Source of the DNA: CAVSRC01 sp963762605
GTDB lineage: Bacteria > Pseudomonadota > Alphaproteobacteria > Rhizobiales > Kaistiaceae
DNA length: 64,000 bases
NCBI GenBank assembly: GCA_963762605.1
Contig: CAVXLJ010000011.1
Coordinates: 62,001-126,000 of the forward strand
Direction: 5' to 3'
A model generated the notes under the pieces. The model made no database searches. It was not told where the DNA came from and saw only the letters and a program-made list of their open reading frames with translations. The translations under genes and the position numbers were made by a program. This document shows positions 53,247 through 61,327 of this stretch, one piece after another; the stretch's first letter is position 1; each line of letters opens with the position of its first letter.

Positions 53247-54844
53247 TGGAGACGGGGGCAGGGGTGGACGAAACCAAAACGAACGGTCGCCGGCCGGCCG
53301 GCACGCCGACGCTGGAAGTTATCGGCATCAGCAAGGACTTCGGCTCGCTCAGGGCCAACGACAGCGTCAATTTCTCCATCATGCCGAGAGAAATCCACGC
53401 GCTGCTCGGCGAGAACGGCGCCGGCAAGTCGACACTGGTCAAGATCATCTACGGCGCCCTGCAGCCCACCGAAGGCGAGATCCGCTGGAAGGGCAAGCCG
53501 GTCACCATCTCCAACCCGGCTGCCGCGCGTCATCTCGGCATCGGCATGGTGTTTCAGCACTTCTCGCTGTTCGAAGCCTTGACGGTGACCGAGAACATCG
53601 CCCTCGCGCTGCCCAAGGACATGCGCCGCGGGCTGGCCGAGACGGTCGCGCAGGTGTCGGCCGACTACGGCCTGCCGCTGAGACCGCACGCCATCGTCGC
53701 CGACCTTTCGGTGGGCGAGCGCCAGCGCATCGAGATCGTCCGCTGCCTGTTGCAGAAGCCGCAACTGCTGATCATGGACGAGCCCACCTCGGTGCTCACC
53801 CCGCAGGAGGCCGACCATCTCTTCGTCACCCTGCAACGGCTGGCCGGCGAGGGCTGTGCGGTGCTCTACATCTCGCACCGACTGGAAGAGGTGCAGCGCA
53901 TCTGCCACCACGCCACCATCATGCGCCGCGGCAAGGTGGTCGCCGAGACCGACCCGGCGCAGGAGACCGCCGGCACGCTCGCCCGCCTCATGGTCGGCAG
54001 CGACGTGCTGGAAGTCGCCCGGGCACCGGGCGAGATCGGCAAGGTGCGTCTGGCGGTCGACGCGCTCGACCTGCCGGCGCTCGACCCGTTCGGCGTCTCT
54101 CTCAGGGACATCAGCCTCGACGTCTATGGCGGCGAGGTGGTCGCCATCGCCGGCGTCGCCGGCAACGGCCAGAGCGAGCTGTTCGCGGCGCTCTCCGGCG
54201 AAGTGCCCGTCGAGGAGGCCGATGCGGTCGTCATCGACGGCAAGGCGTGCGGCCATATGGGCATCACCGGCCGGCGCAATCTCGGCGCCGCCTTCGTGCC
54301 GGAGGAGCGCCTCGGCCATTCCGCCGTGCCCGGCCTCAAGCTCACCGATAATGTCATCCTCACCCGCCACCGCACCGGCGACGAACTGGTGGTGACCGGT
54401 GTCGTGCGCCCGCAGAAGGCCCTCAAGATCCTCGATACGCTGACCGTCGATTATGACGTGCGCAAGGGAACGTCCGATCCCGAGGCGCGCTCGCTGTCGG
54501 GCGGCAACCTGCAGAAGTTCGTCGTCGGACGGGAGATCAACCGCCGGCCGGCCGTGCTCGTCGTGTCGCAGCCGACCTGGGGCGTCGATGCCGGCGCCGC
54601 GGCGCTCATCCGTCAGGCGCTGATCGACCTGGCGCACTCCGGCTCGGCGGTGCTGGTGATCAGCCAGGACCTCGACGAGATCTTCGAGATCGCCCACCGC
54701 ATCGCGGTGATCTCGCGCGGTCACCTGTCGCGGGCCGAACCCGCAGCGGAAATGACGCGCGAATCGATTGGCTTGCTCATGGGCGGCATCGGCGAAGGCA
54801 AGAAGGCAGAGGGCGGCGCGGCGGAGGCGACCAATGCAGCTTAG
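53246..54844 (+). CDS. ABC transporter ATP-binding protein, BMP-linked nucleoside/purine type
   Basis: 532 residues with two ABC modules in tandem, as in sugar and nucleoside importers. Module 1 has Walker A GENGAGKST, signature LSVGERQR and Walker B LLIMDEPTSVLT. Module 2 has the degenerate Walker A GVAGNGQSE (no Lys), as usual for this class, and signature LSGGNLQK. Its position between xdhC and two permeases plus a BMP-family binding protein suggests import of a purine or nucleoside for the pathway. Confidence 0.92.
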   Translation: METGAGVDETKTNGRRPAGTPTLEVIGISKDFGSLRANDSVNFSIMPREIHALLGENGAGKSTLVKIIYGALQPTEGEIRWKGKPVTISNPAAARHLGIGMVFQHFSLFEALTVTENIALALPKDMRRGLAETVAQVSADYGLPLRPHAIVADLSVGERQRIEIVRCLLQKPQLLIMDEPTSVLTPQEADHLFVTLQRLAGEGCAVLYISHRLEEVQRICHHATIMRRGKVVAETDPAQETAGTLARLMVGSDVLEVARAPGEIGKVRLAVDALDLPALDPFGVSLRDISLDVYGGEVVAIAGVAGNGQSELFAALSGEVPVEEADAVVIDGKACGHMGITGRRNLGAAFVPEERLGHSAVPGLKLTDNVILTRHRTGDELVVTGVVRPQKALKILDTLTVDYDVRKGTSDPEARSLSGGNLQKFVVGREINRRPAVLVVSQPTWGVDAGAAALIRQALIDLAHSGSAVLVISQDLDEIFEIAHRIAVISRGHLSRAEPAAEMTRESIGLLMGGIGEGKKAEGGAAEATNAA

Positions 54845-55922
54845 GCTCGAACGGCGGGCTCAGCAGAGCCGTGTCATGGCGGTGCTATCGCCCGTCATCG
54901 CCATCGCTCTGTCGGTCGTCACCTTCTTCGTCATCTTCGTGGTGATGAAGGTCGATCCGTTCGGCGCGCTCTACGTCTATTTCATCGAAAAGCTGACGGC
55001 GTGGTGGTCGATCCAGGACCTCATCGTCAAGATGACGCCGCTCATCCTGATCGCCGTCGGCCTGGCCATCTGCTACCGGTCCAACACGTGGAATATCGGC
55101 GCCGAGGGGCAATTCGCCGCCGGCGCGATCACCGGTTCGATCCTGCCGATCTTCTTTCCGGACTGGCAGGGACCGATCGTCGTCATGCTCATGCTGCTCA
55201 TGGGCATTCTCGGCGGGATGATCTATGGCGCGATCCCCGCGCTGCTCAAGATCCGCTTCGGCGCCAACGAGATCCTGACCAGCCTGATGCTGGTCTACGC
55301 CGCCGGCTTCCTGCTCGACTATCTGGCGCGCGGCCCCTGGCGCGATCCGCACGGGTTCAACTTCCCCAACAGCCGCCAGTTCAGCGACGGGCAATTGCTG
55401 CCGGTGATCGCCGGGCAGCACGTCACGCTCGCCGTCGTCTTCGCCCTGGTCGTCGCCTTCGCAGCCTGGTTCATGCTCCGCAACACGCTGGCCGGATTCA
55501 GGATCGGCGTGCTTGGTCAGGCGCCGCGCGCCGGCGCCTTCGCCGGCTTCAGCCACAACCGAATGATCCTGGTCACCTTCCTGATCTCCGGCGGCCTTGC
55601 CGGGCTCGCCGGCATCTGCGAGGTCGCCGGGCCGCTCGGCCAGCTGCGCATCAGCGTTTCGCCCGGCTATGGTTTCACTGCCATCATCGTCGCCTTTCTC
55701 GGCCGGCTGAACCCGCTCGGCATCATCGTCTCCGGCTTCGTCTTGGCGCTGTCCTTCCTCGGCGGCGAGGGCATCCAGAGCACCTACCACTTGTCGGAGC
55801 AGATCGCTCGCGTCTTCCAAGGCGTCCTGCTGTTCTTCGTCCTCGCCTGCGACACGCTGATTTTCTACCGCATCCGCATCGTCGGCCGCCTGCCGGCGGC
55901 GGCGCGGGCGGCGGGGGCCTGA
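54834..55922 (+). CDS. ABC transporter permease 1 (BPD-transp-2 family)
   Basis: 362 residues from the ATG at 54834, overlapping the ATPase gene by 11 bases. About nine to ten spans; the family signatures YRSNTWNIGAEGQF and RFGANEILTSLMLVYAA are those of the YufP/NupP-type permease that pairs with BMP binding proteins. Forms a heterodimeric channel with the next gene. Confidence 0.92.
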   Translation: MQLRLERRAQQSRVMAVLSPVIAIALSVVTFFVIFVVMKVDPFGALYVYFIEKLTAWWSIQDLIVKMTPLILIAVGLAICYRSNTWNIGAEGQFAAGAITGSILPIFFPDWQGPIVVMLMLLMGILGGMIYGAIPALLKIRFGANEILTSLMLVYAAGFLLDYLARGPWRDPHGFNFPNSRQFSDGQLLPVIAGQHVTLAVVFALVVAFAAWFMLRNTLAGFRIGVLGQAPRAGAFAGFSHNRMILVTFLISGGLAGLAGICEVAGPLGQLRISVSPGYGFTAIIVAFLGRLNPLGIIVSGFVLALSFLGGEGIQSTYHLSEQIARVFQGVLLFFVLACDTLIFYRIRIVGRLPAAARAAGA

Positions 55923-55926
55923 CACC

Positions 55927-56853
55927 ATGGACATTGCCGAGATTCAGGGCCTGCTGCTCACCATCGTCACCGCGGCGATGCCGCTTCTTCTCGCCTCGCT
56001 CGGTGAGCTGGTTGCGGAGCGCTCCGGGGTCCTTAACCTGGGCGTCGAGGGCATGATGGCGATGGGCGCGGTGGTCGGCTTCATCACCGGTTACGCCACC
56101 GGCTCTCCCGCGCTTGGCGTGCTTGCGGCGATCCTGGCGGGCGCCGCCATGGCGGCGCTCTTCGCGGTGCTGACGCTCATCTTCGTCGCCAACCAAGTCG
56201 CCTCCGGGCTGGCGCTGACCCTTTTTGGCCTCGGCCTCTCCGCCTTGATCGGCGATCGTTTCGTCAGCGTTCCCGGCTTCGGGCTCGACCGCATCCACGT
56301 TCCCGGGCTGACCGACATTCCCCTGATCGGACCGCTGCTCTTCGGTGAGGATCCGTTGGTGTATCTTGGTGTGGCGCTGACTATCGGCGTCGGCTGGTTC
56401 CTCTTCCATACGCGCGCCGGGTTGATCGTGCGGGCGACCGGCGACAATCACCTGTCGGCCCATTCGCTCGGCTACAATGTCATCCGCGTGCGCTTCCTGG
56501 CGGTAATGTTCGGTGGCGCCTGCGCCGGTCTCGCCGGCGGCTACCTGTCGATCGTCTATTCGCCGCAGTGGATCCCCAACATGACCGCCGGCCGCGGCTG
56601 GATCGCGTTGGCGCTGGTGGTCTTCGGCACCTGGCGGCCGGTACGCGTCGCCGTCGGCGCCGTGCTCTTCGGGGCGATCAGCATCCTGCAGCTCAACGCC
56701 CAGGGCTACGGAGTGGCTTTGCCACCTCAGTTTCTCAATTCGCTGCCTTACCTGACGACGGTTGTCGTCTTGGTCATCATCTCACGAAATCGTACGCTGC
56801 TGCGGGTCAACACGCCTGCCTGTCTCGGGCAGGCGTTCGTGCCCGACCGGTAG
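55927..56853 (+). CDS. ABC transporter permease 2 (BPD-transp-2 family)
   Basis: 308 residues, about eight spans. Signature LVAERSGVLNLGVEGMMAMGAVVGF is that of the YufQ/NupQ-type partner permease; GRGWIALALVVFGTW is the conserved cytoplasmic coupling region. Four bases after permease 1. Confidence 0.92.
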   Translation: MDIAEIQGLLLTIVTAAMPLLLASLGELVAERSGVLNLGVEGMMAMGAVVGFITGYATGSPALGVLAAILAGAAMAALFAVLTLIFVANQVASGLALTLFGLGLSALIGDRFVSVPGFGLDRIHVPGLTDIPLIGPLLFGEDPLVYLGVALTIGVGWFLFHTRAGLIVRATGDNHLSAHSLGYNVIRVRFLAVMFGGACAGLAGGYLSIVYSPQWIPNMTAGRGWIALALVVFGTWRPVRVAVGAVLFGAISILQLNAQGYGVALPPQFLNSLPYLTTVVVLVIISRNRTLLRVNTPACLGQAFVPDR

Positions 56854-56927
56854 GCGGACGGCCGTGTGCGTATCCGGCGTAAAACTTGCTTCGCATCCCG
56901 TGACTGCACCTGAACAGGGAGATTCTC

Positions 56928-57992
56928 ATGCACAAACTGATTGCCGTATCGGGCGCGGCGCTTGTCCTCGCCCTAGCGGCGGGCGCCGCCAGCGCCGCGC
57001 CGCTCAAGGCCTGCTGGGTCTATGTCGGCCCGCACAACGACGGCGGCTACAGCGAACAGCACGATATCGGCCGCCAGGACGTCGCCAAGACGCTCGGCGA
57101 CAAGGTCGATGCCTCGACCTACATCGAGAACGTCTCGAAGTCCGACTCCGAGCGGCCGATCCGCGAGCTTGCCCAGAAGGGCTGCAACATCATATTCACC
57201 ACCTCCTTCGGCTTCATGGACTCGACCATCAAGGTCGCCAAGGACTTCCCCGACGTGAAGTTCGAGCACGCCACCGGCTTCAAAACGGCGCCGAACGTGT
57301 CGACCTACAACATCCGCTGGTACGAAGGTCGCTACGTGATGGGTCAGATCGCGGCCAAGATGTCCAAGAAGGGCGTGGCCGGCTACATCGTTTCCTTCCC
57401 GATTCCGGAAGTGATCATGGGCATCGATGCCTTCATGCTCGGCGCCCAGTCGATCAATCCCGATTTCAAGCTCAAGATCGTCTGGGTCAACTCGTGGTTT
57501 GACCCCGCCAAGGAGGGCGACGCGGCCAACGTGCTGGTCAACCAGGGCGTCGACATTCTCGTCCAGCACACCAACTCGCCGGCACCCATGCAGGTCGCCG
57601 AGAAGGCCGGCATCCACGCCTTTGGCCAGTCGGCCGACATGTCCAAGTTCGGCCCCAAGGCACACCTTGCCTCGCTGATCGACAACTGGGGTCCGTATTA
57701 CGTTCGCGAGGTCCAGGCCGTCCTCGACGGCACCTGGAAGAGCCACCAGGCGTGGGAGGGCTTCAAGTCCAATCTGGTCGAGGTGGCGCCGCTCACCAAC
57801 ATGCCTGACGACGTCAAGGCGATGGCCGAAGCGACCATCGAGAAGATCAAGGGCGGCTGGAGCCCCTTCACCGGTCCGGTCTACAAGCAGGACGGCTCGG
57901 TTGGCGTTCCCGACGGCCAGGTCATCCCCGATGGCGACCTTCTCGGCCTCAACTGGTACGTCAAGGGCATCGACGACAAGATGCCGCAATAG
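56928..57992 (+). CDS. BMP family ABC transporter substrate-binding protein
   Basis: Periplasmic binding protein of the basic membrane protein family, 354 residues. Signal peptide MHKLIAVSGAALVLALAAGA cleaved near ASAAP; no lipobox Cys, so soluble rather than a lipoprotein. Core motifs VGPHNDGGYSEQHDIGRQ, FTTSFGFMDS and the GIHAFGQSADMS hinge segment match nucleoside/purine binders of this family. The exact ligand (nucleoside, oxypurine or urate) is inferred only from its neighbours. Confidence 0.92.
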   Translation: MHKLIAVSGAALVLALAAGAASAAPLKACWVYVGPHNDGGYSEQHDIGRQDVAKTLGDKVDASTYIENVSKSDSERPIRELAQKGCNIIFTTSFGFMDSTIKVAKDFPDVKFEHATGFKTAPNVSTYNIRWYEGRYVMGQIAAKMSKKGVAGYIVSFPIPEVIMGIDAFMLGAQSINPDFKLKIVWVNSWFDPAKEGDAANVLVNQGVDILVQHTNSPAPMQVAEKAGIHAFGQSADMSKFGPKAHLASLIDNWGPYYVREVQAVLDGTWKSHQAWEGFKSNLVEVAPLTNMPDDVKAMAEATIEKIKGGWSPFTGPVYKQDGSVGVPDGQVIPDGDLLGLNWYVKGIDDKMPQ

Positions 57993-58015
57993 GCGTCCGT
58001 TGCCCGGCTAAGCTG

Positions 58016-58045
58016 ACGGGCGCGCCTCGATGGGGGCGCGCCCGT
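58016..58045 (+). terminator. strong stem-loop between the BMP gene and puuD
   Basis: A perfect 11-bp stem (58016-58026 with 58035-58045, acgggcgcgcc pairing) around an 8-base loop, 24 bases after the BMP stop. No T-run follows, so it could be an mRNA-stabilising or attenuating hairpin that raises binding-protein output over puuD, or a partial terminator. Confidence 0.5.
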
Positions 58046-58080
58046 TCGCCGTCTGAACGAAGTCGCCTGAACGAGTGCCA

Positions 58081-59262
58081 ATGTCACCCTTCGCCGTCGA
58101 CTGGCTGAACCTCCTCTTCCGCTGGGCCCACATGATCGTGGGCATCGGCTGGATCGGCACGTCGTTCTATTTCATCGCGCTGGATCTCAGCCTGCGCAAA
58201 CGCGAGAAGATGCGCGAGGGCGTCTACGGCACCGCCTGGGAAGTGCATGGCGGCGGCTTCTATCACGTCGAGAAGTTCCTGGTGGCGCCCAAGGAGCTGC
58301 CGCCCGACCTCATCTGGTACCAGTGGGAGGCCTATCTCACCTGGGTCACCGGCTTCGGCCTGATGATCCTGCAATATTACTGGCGTGCCGACGTCTTCCT
58401 CATCAGCCCGGACGTTCTGCCGCTACTCCCCGTCCAGGCGATCTGGATTTCGGTGCTCAGCCTCGCCGGCGGCTGGCTAATCTACGACCGCATCTGCAAG
58501 TCGCCGATCGGCAGGAACACGCTGCTGCTTGCCGTCGTCGTGTTCGCGCTCATCGTCGCGGCCGCCTGGTTCTACAGCCACGTCTTCTCCGGGCGCGGCG
58601 CGCTCATCCATGTCGGCGCCTTCATCGGCACGATCATGGCGGTGAACGTGTTCGGCATCATCATTCCCAACCAGAAGAAGATCGTTGCCTCGCTGATGGC
58701 CCATGAGGAGCCGGATCCGGCGCTTGGCGCCATCGGCAAGCAGCGCTCGGTCCACAACAACTACCTGACGCTGCCGGTCCTGGTGATGATGGTCTCCAAC
58801 CATTATCCAATGCTGGCCGGCCACCCCGACACCTGGCTGGTGGTGGCGTTGATCGTCGTGGGTGGTGCTTCAGTGCGCCACTTCCTCAATCGGCACGACG
58901 CCCACGATCCCTTCGAGAAATACGGCTGGGCGCTGCCGGTGGCGGCGGTCGCGCTGGGCGTTGCCGTCTGGCTCACCGTGCCGCAAGCCAATGTTGCCCC
59001 CGCCGGCATGACCGTCAGCGAGAGCGAGGTACTCGCCATCGTCGGCAAGCACTGCATCATGTGCCATTCGGCCCATCCCAGCCACGAGGGCTTCGATGCG
59101 CCGCCCAAGGGGGTGATCCTCACCTCAATCCCCGACATCGTGCTGCACAAGGACCAGATCATCGCTCAGGCGGTGAACAGCGATACCATGCCGCTCGGCA
59201 ACGAAACCCACATCACGGAGGAAGAACGCCAGAAACTTGGCGCTTTCCTCATGAGCCGCTAG
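58081..59262 (+). CDS. puuD: membrane urate oxidase PuuD with C-terminal cytochrome c domain
   Basis: Oxidises urate to 5-hydroxyisourate, feeding electrons to the respiratory chain. 393 residues from the ATG at 58081 (a GTG at 58075 would add two). N-terminal eight-span domain opening NLLFRWAHMIVGIGWIGTSFYF, with conserved membrane His, then a periplasmic cytochrome c domain with C325-x-x-C328-H329 and a distal Met in NSDTMPLGNETHI. Substitutes for soluble uricase; precedes uraD by 35 bases. Confidence 0.95.
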   Translation: MSPFAVDWLNLLFRWAHMIVGIGWIGTSFYFIALDLSLRKREKMREGVYGTAWEVHGGGFYHVEKFLVAPKELPPDLIWYQWEAYLTWVTGFGLMILQYYWRADVFLISPDVLPLLPVQAIWISVLSLAGGWLIYDRICKSPIGRNTLLLAVVVFALIVAAAWFYSHVFSGRGALIHVGAFIGTIMAVNVFGIIIPNQKKIVASLMAHEEPDPALGAIGKQRSVHNNYLTLPVLVMMVSNHYPMLAGHPDTWLVVALIVVGGASVRHFLNRHDAHDPFEKYGWALPVAAVALGVAVWLTVPQANVAPAGMTVSESEVLAIVGKHCIMCHSAHPSHEGFDAPPKGVILTSIPDIVLHKDQIIAQAVNSDTMPLGNETHITEEERQKLGAFLMSR

Positions 59263-59297
59263 AAGGGGCCCTCTGACGCGGGAGCTTTGCCTGGCTC

Positions 59298-59819
59298 ATG
59301 GTCGATTTTCCGATCACGCTGGAAGCAGTCAACGCCATGGACCTGGCTGATTTCGTCGCCGCCTTCGGTGACGTCGCGGAGCATTCGGCGTGGGTGGCCG
59401 AGCGCGCGGCCGAACAGCGGCCATTCGCCAGCAAACACGACATGATCGAAGCCTTCGGCGACGAGGTGCGGGAGGCCGGCCCGGGCGAGAAGCTGGGGCT
59501 CTTGCGCGCCCATCCGGACCTCGCCGGGCGGGCGGCCGTCGCCGGCGAAGTGGCCGAGGATTCCCGCCGCGAACAGGCCAGCGCCGGCCTCGACCAGCTG
59601 ACGCCGGAGGAATTCAGCCGCTTCACCGAGCTCAACGCCGCCTACACCGCCAAGTTCGGCTTTCCCTTCATCCTGGCGGTGCGCGGCGCCGACAAGCAGA
59701 CGATCCTTGACGCGTTCGCCGAGCGCATCGAGCGCGAGCCGGAAGCGGAGAAAGCCATGGCGGTGTCCGAAGTGACCCGCATCATCGGCTTCCGCCTCGA
59801 AGACCGGATCAAATCGTGA
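59298..59819 (+). CDS. uraD: OHCU decarboxylase (2-oxo-4-hydroxy-4-carboxy-5-ureidoimidazoline decarboxylase)
   Basis: Last enzymatic step to S-allantoin. 173 residues, all helical. Catalytic His in the segment AEHSAWVAERA and the family signature RAHPDLAGRAA with EFSRFTELNAAYTAKFGFPFILAVRG are intact. Stop overlaps the next gene's GTG start by four bases. Confidence 0.95.
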   Translation: MVDFPITLEAVNAMDLADFVAAFGDVAEHSAWVAERAAEQRPFASKHDMIEAFGDEVREAGPGEKLGLLRAHPDLAGRAAVAGEVAEDSRREQASAGLDQLTPEEFSRFTELNAAYTAKFGFPFILAVRGADKQTILDAFAERIEREPEAEKAMAVSEVTRIIGFRLEDRIKS

Positions 59820-61084
59820 GCCCATCCGACACGCTGGCTATCGGCGAACGGGCGCAGACCATGATTGATGCGCTGGCCTCGATCAGCGCCGAGCCGGACA
59901 AGCTCACCCGCCTGTTCCTGTCGCAGGAGCACAAGCGCGCCGCAGCGCTCATCGGCGAATGGATGCGCCGCGCCGGGCTTTCCGTGCGTATGGACGCGGT
60001 CGGCACCATGCACGGCCTGCTGCCGGCGGGCGGCGACGGGCCGCAGGCGCGCAAGCGGTTGCTCGTCGGCTCGCATCTCGACACCGTGGTCGATGGCGGG
60101 CGCTTCGACGGCAATCTCGGCATCGTCGCCGGCATCGTCGCGCTCGAGGAAATCCGCGCCCGCGGCGTCCAATTGCCGTTCGCTCTCGAAATCCTGGCCT
60201 TCGGCGACGAGGAGGGCGTGCGCTACCCGAAGACGCTGATCTCGTCTTCGGCGATTGCCGGCACCGTCGATACGAGCGTGCTGGACCTCACCGATGCCGA
60301 CGGCATGACGATGCGCAATGCGCTGGCCGAATTCGGGGCCGATGCCGAGCACATCACCGCGGAGGCCTACGCGTCAGCCGACGTGCTGGGCTATCTCGAG
60401 GTGCATATCGAGCAGGGGCCGGTGCTCGAGCAGGCGGGTGAGCCGCTCGGCGTGGTCAGCGCCATCGCCAGCCAGGGACGCTACCGCCTCGCCATACGCG
60501 GCGAGGCGGGCCATGCCGGCACGGTGCCGATGACCGTGCGCCACGATGCGCTGGCCGCCGCCGCCGAGATGATGCTCGCCATCGAGCAGGTGGCGAAGAA
60601 GGGCGCCAAATCGTCGCTGGTCGCCACCGTTGGCGAAATCAGGGTGGCGCCGGGCGCGAGCAATGTCATCCCCGGCAATGTCGTGTTCAGCCTCGACCTG
60701 CGTGCCGCCGACGACGAGGCACGCATCGCCGCTGCCAGCGAAATCCGTGCCGCGGTCCGCCAGATCGGCGCCAGGCGCGGTGTGGTCGTCGGCATAGAGA
60801 CCGTCCACGAGAAGCCGGTCGCCACCTGCGCGCCGCACCTCAGACGGGCAATCGCTTCGGCTATCCGCAGTGTTACCGGGGCAATGCCGCGTGAACTGAT
60901 GTCGGGTGCCGGCCACGACGGCCAGGCAATGGTCAACCTCACCGATATTGGCATGATCTTCGTGCGCTGCCGCGCCGGGATCAGCCACAACCCGCTCGAA
61001 TTCGTCACCGTCGCCGATGTCGGCTTGTCGGTCGAGGCTCTGATTCAAACAATTGTAAAGATCGCCGGCGAATACGGCCCATAG
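59816..61084 (+). CDS. allC: allantoate amidohydrolase (M20 family Zn/Mn hydrolase)
   Basis: 422 residues, GTG start at 59816 coupled to uraD. M20 metallohydrolase: metal ligands H87 and D98 in GSHLDTVVDGGRFDGN, E132-E133 in FGDEEGVRYP, the HIEQGP motif of the amidohydrolase subgroup and SGAGHDGQAM near the C-terminus. The subgroup also contains N-carbamoyl-amino-acid hydrolases and ureidoglycolate amidohydrolases; the neighbours favour allantoate. Confidence 0.88.
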   Translation: MSPSDTLAIGERAQTMIDALASISAEPDKLTRLFLSQEHKRAAALIGEWMRRAGLSVRMDAVGTMHGLLPAGGDGPQARKRLLVGSHLDTVVDGGRFDGNLGIVAGIVALEEIRARGVQLPFALEILAFGDEEGVRYPKTLISSSAIAGTVDTSVLDLTDADGMTMRNALAEFGADAEHITAEAYASADVLGYLEVHIEQGPVLEQAGEPLGVVSAIASQGRYRLAIRGEAGHAGTVPMTVRHDALAAAAEMMLAIEQVAKKGAKSSLVATVGEIRVAPGASNVIPGNVVFSLDLRAADDEARIAAASEIRAAVRQIGARRGVVVGIETVHEKPVATCAPHLRRAIASAIRSVTGAMPRELMSGAGHDGQAMVNLTDIGMIFVRCRAGISHNPLEFVTVADVGLSVEALIQTIVKIAGEYGP

Positions 61085-61193
61085 AGGTGCCGCGCAAAGA
61101 GCGTTGCCTCTGCGGCAGGTCGGGCTAAGATCATTTCAGCAAGAGCGCATAGTATTTTTTGAATATATGCGCGTGTGACCGAAGTCACTGACC

Positions 61194-61205
61194 CGCCACG
61201 TGGCG
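61194..61205. promoter_or_regulatory. 12-base perfect palindrome upstream of the repeat protein
   Basis: cgccac/gtggcg at 61194-61205 in the 243-base spacer between allC and the repeat-protein gene, next to an AT-rich tract (tattttttgaatatat, 61151-61168) that stands out from the GC-rich surroundings and could hold a promoter. Candidate operator. Confidence 0.3.
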
Positions 61206-61327
61206 CGAGCGAGAACTTGTTCAGCTAGTGTTCAATTCGTGCGCGCGAGGCTGCGCGGTATATCGCATTTTACTGATGCTGCCTTGTCGCGGCGAGCGGC
61301 GAGGTTTCATCGGATCGGGAGGGTCCA

